Part shown: in pieces, positions 4,811-9,271 of the stretch
Layout of the letters: each line of letters starts with the position of its first letter
How positions within the stretch are numbered: position 1 is the stretch's first letter
Assembly (NCBI GenBank): GCA_003519585.1
Contig: DOWL01000206.1
Location: 30,530-39,800, forward strand
Reading direction: 5' to 3'
DNA length: 9,271 nucleotides
Source: Nocardioides sp.
Lineage (GTDB): Bacteria; Actinomycetota; Actinomycetes; Propionibacteriales; Nocardioidaceae
The notes under the pieces: generated by a model
The model's input: only the letters and a program-made list of their open reading frames with translations
Told to the model about the DNA's origin: nothing
Databases searched by the model: none
Translations under genes and position numbers: made by a program

Positions 4811-6466
4811 TCAGGGATTCGTGGGGCGCGCAGCCGCCTGGCAGACCACGGCCTGCTCGGGCTGGTAGGTCGTGGTGACGGTGTCGGTGCGCAGCGGTGC
4901 CGGATCGCCGATCCGGGTGACGGTGCGCACCAGGTCGACGGCGAAGCCGTCCTGGCCGGCGCTGCCGACGCAGTTGGGGTTGCTGTCCGCGACCGTGGCG
5001 CGTGGGGTCTGGGCGTACGGCGCACCGGTCGTCGCGACGACGTCGAACTCCTTGGTGGACCACACGTCGACCACGACGGCACTCCCCTCGAGCCGAGCCG
5101 AGAAGAGCACGCCGTAGGTCGAGTCGTTGCGCATCTGCAGGTCGGCACCGGCACCGACCATGGCGTCCCGACCGGCCGGCAGTCCGGCGGCGTACGTCGG
5201 TGAGCCGGTGCGGGAGACGTCGGTGAGCCCGGCCAGGAAGCCGGCGTTCCAGGCCGCGGTCGCCAGCCGGGTGCCGGAGCCGTTGACCTGGCCGACGGTG
5301 GCATTGAAGGAGAAGGTGTCCCCGGGCCGCAACAGAGCGCCGGAGAGGCGCGCGACAGCCTCGCCGAAGGATGGGCCGACGCTGCCCGGGACCGGCACGG
5401 TGTAGGTCGAGATCGCCGTGGACACGCCGAGCTGGGCGGCGTCCTGATCGGTGAAGTCGGCCTCGGTCCGCGAGCCGGTCACCGGCACCGTGCGCGCCGC
5501 ACCCTCGGCGGTGACGCCGCTGAGGAATGCCGCGGTCACCCCCGCCTCGTCGTAGGTCTCACCTGCCTTGGCCGGCACCACGGCGGGCGCGCCCTGAGCC
5601 AGCGAGATCGTCGCATCGACGGGTTCGGTGTCCTGGGCGCTCGGATTCACGAGCGCGGCGAGACCGGTCGGGTCCACGTCGAGCGCGAGCGCACCGTCCT
5701 TGGTCACGATGCTGAGCAGGTCGGCATACTGCCGCGGCTGGAGGGTCACCTGCGACCCGGCGAAGGCCAGCGTCACGGGTCCCGACATCGCGGGGTTCGC
5801 GAGTGTGGTCACGGCGGTGGCCAGCTCGGCGTCGTCGACGTCGGGTGGCACCAGCCGCAGCGGCAGCCGGACCGAGGTGCTGCCGGTGCGGTAGGCGTCG
5901 TAGAGGGCGCCCGCGGCGCGGTCGCGGTCGATCTGGGCGCCGTCCTTGGGCCGGGTCAGGGACACCTGCCCGCCGGAGAGCGAGATCCCGGCGTTGCGGG
6001 CCGGCTGCCCGGCCTGCGCGTCGAGCTCGTCGAAGAAGGCGATCATCTGGCCCTCGTCGAGGTTGACCACCGGCTGGGTCTCGTCACCGCCGGTGTAGTA
6101 GCGCCACAGCCGGCGCGGGTCCCAGCTGCGCGGCCCGAGCACCTTCGCCACGGTCGCGACCGAGTCCACGCTGAGCCCCGCTTGGGCGGGGTCGACCTGC
6201 GTCGTGAAGGTGCCGACGCTGACGGTGATCGGCTCACCGCCGTGACGGCGCAGCCCGTCGGTGAGCGCCGCCGAGGCGGCGTACTGGTCGCGACCGCCGA
6301 TGTCGACGCCGGCCACCGTGGTGCCGAGCGGGACCTTGCCGTTGGCGCCGGCGTACGCCGCCACCCAGCCGGCGACGCCCATGACGAGGACCACGAGGAC
6401 GATGAGGAGCACGGCGCCGCCGCCCTCGGGCTCGTGCCCGATCCCGCGCCGCCGCGTCCACCTCAC
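4811..6466 (-). CDS. VanW-family membrane-anchored protein with putative peptidoglycan-binding domains
   Basis: A 551-residue cell-envelope protein. A basic N-terminus (MRWTRRR) precedes one membrane helix (about 17-40), so the bulk should lie outside. Two regions resembling the PG_binding_4 repeats seen in VanW proteins follow (about 48-205 and 215-345). The VanW domain spans about 365-470, with LSGALLRPGDTFSFNATVG (374-392) and YGVLFSA (451-457). A short C-terminal module ends with Cys499 and Cys542, which may form a disulphide. The VanW core looks shortened: the block that normally separates FSFNxxVG from the GGGxxQ motif is absent, GSGTRLAT (396-403) stands where GGGxxQVxT is usual, and the usual His-rich segment is missing. 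GTG 6466 lies six bases after a TACAGT -10 box and has no Shine-Dalgarno. It follows the DUF6113-like gene by 22 bp. VanW proteins are linked to glycopeptide-resistance loci, but their activity is undefined. Confidence 0.87.
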   Translation of the reverse strand: MRWTRRRGIGHEPEGGGAVLLIVLVVLVMGVAGWVAAYAGANGKVPLGTTVAGVDIGGRDQYAASAALTDGLRRHGGEPITVSVGTFTTQVDPAQAGLSVDSVATVAKVLGPRSWDPRRLWRYYTGGDETQPVVNLDEGQMIAFFDELDAQAGQPARNAGISLSGGQVSLTRPKDGAQIDRDRAAGALYDAYRTGSTSVRLPLRLVPPDVDDAELATAVTTLANPAMSGPVTLAFAGSQVTLQPRQYADLLSIVTKDGALALDVDPTGLAALVNPSAQDTEPVDATISLAQGAPAVVPAKAGETYDEAGVTAAFLSGVTAEGAARTVPVTGSRTEADFTDQDAAQLGVSTAISTYTVPVPGSVGPSFGEAVARLSGALLRPGDTFSFNATVGQVNGSGTRLATAAWNAGFLAGLTDVSRTGSPTYAAGLPAGRDAMVGAGADLQMRNDSTYGVLFSARLEGSAVVVDVWSTKEFDVVATTGAPYAQTPRATVADSNPNCVGSAGQDGFAVDLVRTVTRIGDPAPLRTDTVTTTYQPEQAVVCQAAARPTNP

Positions 6467-6478
6467 AGGTTCACTGTA
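6467..6478 (-). promoter_or_regulatory. Internal -10 element and leaderless start of the VanW-family gene
   Basis: On the minus strand TACAGT (6478-6473) is followed by GAACCT and then the GTG at 6466. This is TAnnnT-N6-GTG with no Shine-Dalgarno. It implies that the gene has its own promoter inside the mshB operon, besides any read-through transcript. No convincing -35 is seen. Confidence 0.5.
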
Positions 6479-6481
6479 GGA

Positions 6482-6499
6482 ACTCCAGTCACTCCAGTG
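6482..6499. repeat. 9-bp tandem repeat upstream of the VanW-family promoter
   Basis: ACTCCAGTC (6482-6490) and ACTCCAGTG (6491-6499) are head-to-tail and share eight bases. They cover about -16 to -33 of the predicted leaderless promoter and overlap the stop codon of the upstream gene. The position suits an operator, but no regulator is known. Confidence 0.6.
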
Positions 6500-6845
6500 T
6501 GGTTGTTTCCCGGGATGTCCGCGTACTTTTCGCGCCCGGCCGCGGCAGCGTCGCGACGGCCAGCATCAGCACCACCAGCGCCAGTCCGAGGACGGCGTAT
6601 CCGGCGCCCGTCGAGGTGAGCAGGTAGTCGCCCTCCCCGCGCGGCACCGCAGCCAGCACCGCGACCGCGTCGAAGCCCAGCGCGAACGGCAGCCGACTCC
6701 CCCACCCGGCCGGCGTCGCGATGGTCACGAGCACGCTCGCCACCGCGGCCAGCAGCAGACCCCACCACCACTGGTAGACCGCCACCGTGGCGACCCCCAG
6801 CGCGATGCCCGCCAGCAGCGTGACCGGCGCCAGCCGTGCGCCCAT
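6489..6845 (-). CDS. Small integral membrane protein, DUF6113-like
   Basis: A 118-residue hydrophobic protein with four probable membrane helices, at about residues 5-23, 26-43, 52-66 and 80-100, and a short charged tail (PRPGAKSTRTSRE). The first helix pair is linked by a QWWWG turn. Small four-helix proteins of this kind, annotated as DUF6113, are, as I recall, regular neighbours of mshB in Actinobacteria; the family name is inferred from that context and size. The function is unknown. ATG 6845 lies 18 bp after the mshB stop, with no strong ribosome-binding site, so it is probably translated by coupling or reinitiation from mshB. Its stop lies 22 bp before the VanW-family start. Confidence 0.75.
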   Translation of the reverse strand: MGARLAPVTLLAGIALGVATVAVYQWWWGLLLAAVASVLVTIATPAGWGSRLPFALGFDAVAVLAAVPRGEGDYLLTSTGAGYAVLGLALVVLMLAVATLPRPGAKSTRTSRETTTLE

Positions 6846-6863
6846 CGGTGCGTGCAGGCCCGG

Positions 6864-7802
6864 TCAGGACTCGAGGCCGGCGAACAGGTCCGACTCGAGA
6901 CCGTCGGGGCCGGGGGCGCCGCGCTCGCCCTTGGCGATCCGAAAGTACTCGACGCCCCACATCTGGTTGCCCTCGTTGTTGGACAGCGCGAAGAACGGCC
7001 CGTCGAGGGTGATCTGCGTCGGATAGGAGGCCAGCGCGGCCATCTTCTGCTCGAGGTACGCCGACCCGTCGACCCCGGCCGCGAGGTTGGCGTCGGGGGT
7101 GACGAACGGCGGCAGCGGGCCCTCGGGGTCCATCCCCTCGAACGTGGTCGTGTCACCCGCGGCGCGTAAAGCGCGGAGGCCCTCGCGCATCCGGCTCTCC
7201 GACATCGCACCCCAATAGATCTTCGCGATCTCCCAGGGCTCGCCCAGGTCGCGCGCGTAGGAAGGCACCGCGGCCAGTTGGGCGGCGTACATGGCGACCC
7301 GGTGGGCCTGGATGTGGTCGGGGTGGCCGTAGCCGCCGAACTGGTCGTAGGTCACCAGCACCTGCGGCCGCACCTCGCGGATGACCCGGACCAGGTGGTC
7401 GGCCGCCTCGGTGAGATCGGCCTGCCAGAAGGCGTTGTCGTGGGCCTCTCCGTTTTCCGGTGGGTCGGCGGCGATCGCGTAGCCGTCCTCGTGCCACTTC
7501 ATCCCGGAGTCGCGGTAGGTGCCGAAGCCGCCGAGCCAGCGGTGGTCGGTGACGCCGAGAGCAGCCATCGCATCGGCGATCTCGCCGCGCCGGTGGTCGC
7601 CGAGCTTGTCCTCCTGGTCGGCGGCCAGGTGCGCCAGGTCGGGCACCAGGATCTCACCCATCTCGCCCGCAGTGCAGGTCACCAGCGTGACCCCGCGACC
7701 CTCGGCGACGTAGCGGGCCATCGTGGCGCCTTGGCCGATCGACTCGTCGTCGGGGTGGGCATGGACGAGCAGCAGGCGCTGGTCGGGGCGGGTGTCGGTC
7801 AC
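6864..7802 (-). CDS. mshB: MshB, N-acetyl-GlcNAc-inositol deacetylase of mycothiol biosynthesis
   Basis: A 312-residue zinc deacetylase of the LmbE/PIG-L family. It removes the acetyl group from 1-D-myo-inositol 2-acetamido-2-deoxy-alpha-D-glucopyranoside, giving the amine that MshC joins to cysteine on the way to mycothiol. The metal site is clear: HAHPDDE (14-20) gives His16 and Asp19 as zinc ligands and Asp18 as the likely base. YGHPDH (158-163) supplies His163 as third ligand, with Tyr158 and His160 in the active site, as in M. tuberculosis MshB (Tyr142, His144, His147). Length fits the family. I prefer GTG 7802 to TTG 7808, because GTG overlaps the NUDIX stop as GTGA and lies six bases after a TAGTCT box, so either coupling or leaderless translation would use it. 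The call also dates the host to the mycothiol-making Actinobacteria. Confidence 0.94.
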   Translation of the reverse strand: MTDTRPDQRLLLVHAHPDDESIGQGATMARYVAEGRGVTLVTCTAGEMGEILVPDLAHLAADQEDKLGDHRRGEIADAMAALGVTDHRWLGGFGTYRDSGMKWHEDGYAIAADPPENGEAHDNAFWQADLTEAADHLVRVIREVRPQVLVTYDQFGGYGHPDHIQAHRVAMYAAQLAAVPSYARDLGEPWEIAKIYWGAMSESRMREGLRALRAAGDTTTFEGMDPEGPLPPFVTPDANLAAGVDGSAYLEQKMAALASYPTQITLDGPFFALSNNEGNQMWGVEYFRIAKGERGAPGPDGLESDLFAGLES

Positions 7803-8209
7803 AAGCAAAGACTAGGGAGGAGGTGGGACAGCTCGGTGAGGAAGGGTCGGTCGGCGTCCAGCCAGTCGACGGAGTCCAGCTCGCCCGCGGCCAGCCAGCG
7901 GAGCTCGTCGTGCTCGGAGGGTGTCGGTTCGCCGCCCTCCAGGACCGCGACGGCCACTCGCAGGACGTAGTGCTCGCCGATCGGCACGGCACCGGCCAGC
8001 CAGCGCTCCACCGTGATCCGCGCGCCGAGCTCCTCGTCGATCTCGCGGACGAGTGAGTCGGCCGCGGTCTCACCGGCCTCGACCTTGCCGCCGGGGAACT
8101 CCCACCGCCCCGCCGCGCTCGCAGGTGCGGTACGCCGCGCGGCCAGCACCCGGCCGTCCCGGACGATCGCGGCGCCGACGACGACCTGCCTCTCCCTGCC
8201 GCGACCCAC
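7799..8209 (-). CDS. NUDIX hydrolase, MutT-like (probable 8-oxo-dGTP diphosphatase)
   Basis: A 136-residue single-domain NUDIX protein. The Nudix box fits GX5EX7REUXEEXGU exactly: Gly41, Glu47, Arg55, Glu56, Glu59, Glu60 and Gly62. It is preceded by RWEFPGGKVE (35-44), the form typical of MutT enzymes that hydrolyse 8-oxo-dGTP to its monophosphate and protect DNA from oxidised guanine. A later DELRWLAAGEL (101-111) is also typical of this group. Substrate is inferred from these family features. GTG 8209 is the start that leaves the whole domain and does not run through the divergent gene; an open frame reaching 8761 is antisense to that gene. The stop overlaps the mshB start (GTGA). Pairing with mshB suits a role in oxidative-damage defence, but co-function is an inference. 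Confidence 0.9.
   Translation of the reverse strand: MGRGRERQVVVGAAIVRDGRVLAARRTAPASAAGRWEFPGGKVEAGETAADSLVREIDEELGARITVERWLAGAVPIGEHYVLRVAVAVLEGGEPTPSEHDELRWLAAGELDSVDWLDADRPFLTELSHLLPSLCL
7803..7814 (-). promoter_or_regulatory. Internal -10 element and leaderless start of mshB
   Basis: On the minus strand TAGTCT (7814-7809), then TTGCTT, then GTG at 7802 repeats the TAnnnT-N6-GTG pattern. The box lies inside the last codons of the NUDIX gene. No -35 box or Shine-Dalgarno is seen. Transcription from here would exclude the TTG at 7808. Confidence 0.45.
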
Positions 8210-8224
8210 GCCTAGATTGTGCAG
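8210..8224. promoter_or_regulatory. 15-bp divergent start region with overlapping -10 boxes
   Basis: Only 15 bp separate the GTG starts of the NUDIX gene (8209, minus) and the 338-aa gene (8225, plus). On the plus strand TAGATT (8213-8218), then six bases, then GTG 8225. On the minus strand CACAAT (8221-8216), then CTAGGC, then GTG 8209; this is a weaker -10, keeping only A2 and T6. The boxes overlap at 8216-8218, so the two promoters should compete. Each -35 region would lie inside the other gene. Confidence 0.5.
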
Positions 8225-9241
8225 GTGAGCGACTCTCCCGGCGCGCCCGGCGTGCACCTGGTGCGCACCGAGGAGAACGTCGAGGAGATCGAGGCGCTCG
8301 CCGCTCGGCTCGGGGGCCGCGTGGGGCTGGCCGCGCTCCTGGGCGACCTCAACCGTCGCGCCCGCCGTACCCTCGCGCCGGGTCGCGCCGTGCACCGCGC
8401 GTACACCTGGGACGCCGCCGACCGTCGCGACCACGACTGGTGGCCGCAGGGGATCAGCACCTCGGTCGACGCCGAGGCGCCGGCCTCCGTGGTCGTGGTG
8501 TCGTGGTACGCCAAGCACGACCAGGGGTCGAGGCTGACCTTCCTCGACCTGCGGACGCGCCGCTATCGGCACGTGCTGCTCGTGCAGCCCACCATGCGCG
8601 ATGAAGTGGCCGGGGTGGAGCCGCTGAAGGTCCACGCCGGCGGGATCGTCTGGCACGGGCCGTACCTGCATGTCGCTGGTACGGCGCGCGGTGTGTTCAC
8701 CTGCCGGATCGACGACCTGCTCCGCCTCCCCGATCGCGGGCTGGTCGACGCCTTCGGCCATCGCTACGTGCTACCGGTCCGCTTCGCCTACCGGGCCCAT
8801 GCCGACGAGGGGTTGGAGCGGTTGCGCTACTCCTTCCTCTCCCTCGACCAAGGCGCGGACCCGCCCGAGCTGGTGGTCGGCGAGTACGGCAACCGCAACC
8901 AGACCCGCCGGCTGGCGCGATTCCCCATCGACTCGACGACCAGGTTCCTCGCCGAGGAGGCCGGGGTGAGCCGACCGCTGGCCCTGGACGACGGCGGCGT
9001 CGTTCGCGCGCAGGGCGCGGCGATCGCTGCCGGACGGTGGTACGTCACCTCGTCGCACGGCCCCTGGACCCCGGGCACGGTGCACGTAGGCAGCCCGGGC
9101 GCCTTCCGCGACTACCGCTGGGCGACTCCCATGGGCCCCGAGGACATCGCCTGGGACCGTCGCACCGACCTGCTCTGGTCGGTCTCCGAGCACCCCCGCC
9201 GTCGCTGGGTCTTCGCGATGCGGCGTTCGTGGTTCGAGTAG
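8225..9241 (+). CDS. Uncharacterised 338-residue protein, possibly a beta-propeller
   Basis: I do not recognise the family with confidence. The protein has no signal peptide or membrane helix and a single cysteine (160), so it should be cytoplasmic. After an acidic, helical N-terminus (about 15-50) come many short beta-type segments with propeller-like turns: QGISTSVD (76-83), VVSWYAKHD (91-99), VKVHAGGIVWHG-like sequence (136-145, LKVHAGGIVW), GEYGNRN (219-225) and GPEDIAWDRRTDLLWSVSEH (304-323). No catalytic motif is evident. GTG 8225 is preferred over GTG 8219, two codons earlier, because TAGATT lies exactly six bases before it and transcription would begin at that G; there is no Shine-Dalgarno for either. 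The gene is divergent from the NUDIX-mshB operon, which may hint at shared regulation, though not at a function. Confidence 0.75.
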   Translation: MSDSPGAPGVHLVRTEENVEEIEALAARLGGRVGLAALLGDLNRRARRTLAPGRAVHRAYTWDAADRRDHDWWPQGISTSVDAEAPASVVVVSWYAKHDQGSRLTFLDLRTRRYRHVLLVQPTMRDEVAGVEPLKVHAGGIVWHGPYLHVAGTARGVFTCRIDDLLRLPDRGLVDAFGHRYVLPVRFAYRAHADEGLERLRYSFLSLDQGADPPELVVGEYGNRNQTRRLARFPIDSTTRFLAEEAGVSRPLALDDGGVVRAQGAAIAAGRWYVTSSHGPWTPGTVHVGSPGAFRDYRWATPMGPEDIAWDRRTDLLWSVSEHPRRRWVFAMRRSWFE

Positions 9242-9257
9242 CGCGCCTCCGGGCTCA

Positions 9258-9269
9258 ACCACCGGTGGT
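9258..9269. repeat. 12-bp palindrome, possible edge of a dispersed repeat
   Basis: ACCACCGGTGGT is a perfect palindrome 16 bases after the last gene. With the preceding CTCA it resembles the CTCAACCACCGGTGG ends of intergenic repeats that I recall from Nocardioides and other high-GC Actinobacteria. Only its edge is in the window, so repeat versus terminator cannot be decided. Confidence 0.4.
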
Positions 9270-9271
9270 CG

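Noticed and set aside
8210..8761. Extension of the NUDIX frame upstream to 8761
   Set aside because: The added part is antisense to the 338-aa gene and unlike MutT proteins, which start just before the first beta strand as here with GTG 8209.

Overview
This is a high-GC, densely packed stretch of actinobacterial chromosome. The mshB gene marks a mycothiol producer. The fdxA-dapC pair, the Rv0428c-like GNAT and the frequent GTG starts suggest the Nocardioides/Propionibacteriales area, though the genus is an inference. I see no insertion sequence, CRISPR array, rRNA or tRNA gene.

Layout. (1) Positions 1-1122, minus strand: a 7Fe ferredoxin gene (fdxA) followed by the 5' two thirds of the aminotransferase gene dapC, which runs off the left edge. 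dapC has no ATG, GTG or TTG at its expected start; a CTG is the best candidate. (2) Positions 1123-1213: a divergent promoter region with a 15-bp tandem repeat. (3) Positions 1214-2158, plus strand: a GNAT acetyltransferase with an extra N-terminal domain. (4) Positions 2159-3639, plus strand: a promoter, a leader that I read as a translational T-box riboswitch, and an archaeal-type aspartyl-tRNA synthetase gene. (5) Positions 3656-8209, minus strand: a likely operon reading from right to left: NUDIX/MutT hydrolase, mshB, a small DUF6113-like membrane protein, a VanW-family protein and a secreted Asp-box beta-propeller. (6) Positions 8225-9241, plus strand: an unrecognised, probably beta-rich cytoplasmic protein, divergent from the NUDIX gene with only 15 bp between starts. 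(7) The right end carries a 12-bp palindrome that may be the edge of a dispersed repeat.

The most interesting element is the leader of the aspartyl-tRNA synthetase. It contains the T-box core TGGCACCGCG, an 8-bp helix that would hold the 7-nt T-box bulge, and a competing perfect 9-bp hairpin that buries the Shine-Dalgarno. GAC (Asp) triplets lie in the stem I region, and the variable T-box base (C) fits the G73 discriminator of tRNA-Asp. The T-boxes I know from Actinobacteria sit mainly before ileS, so one on an aspartate enzyme would be unusual. The inferred logic is that uncharged tRNA-Asp frees the ribosome-binding site and raises synthesis of this AspRS.

A second theme is leaderless translation. 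Four genes (GNAT, vanW-like, mshB and the 338-aa gene) show TAnnnT followed by exactly six bases and then a GTG start, with no Shine-Dalgarno. By contrast fdxA and aspS have clear ribosome-binding sites.
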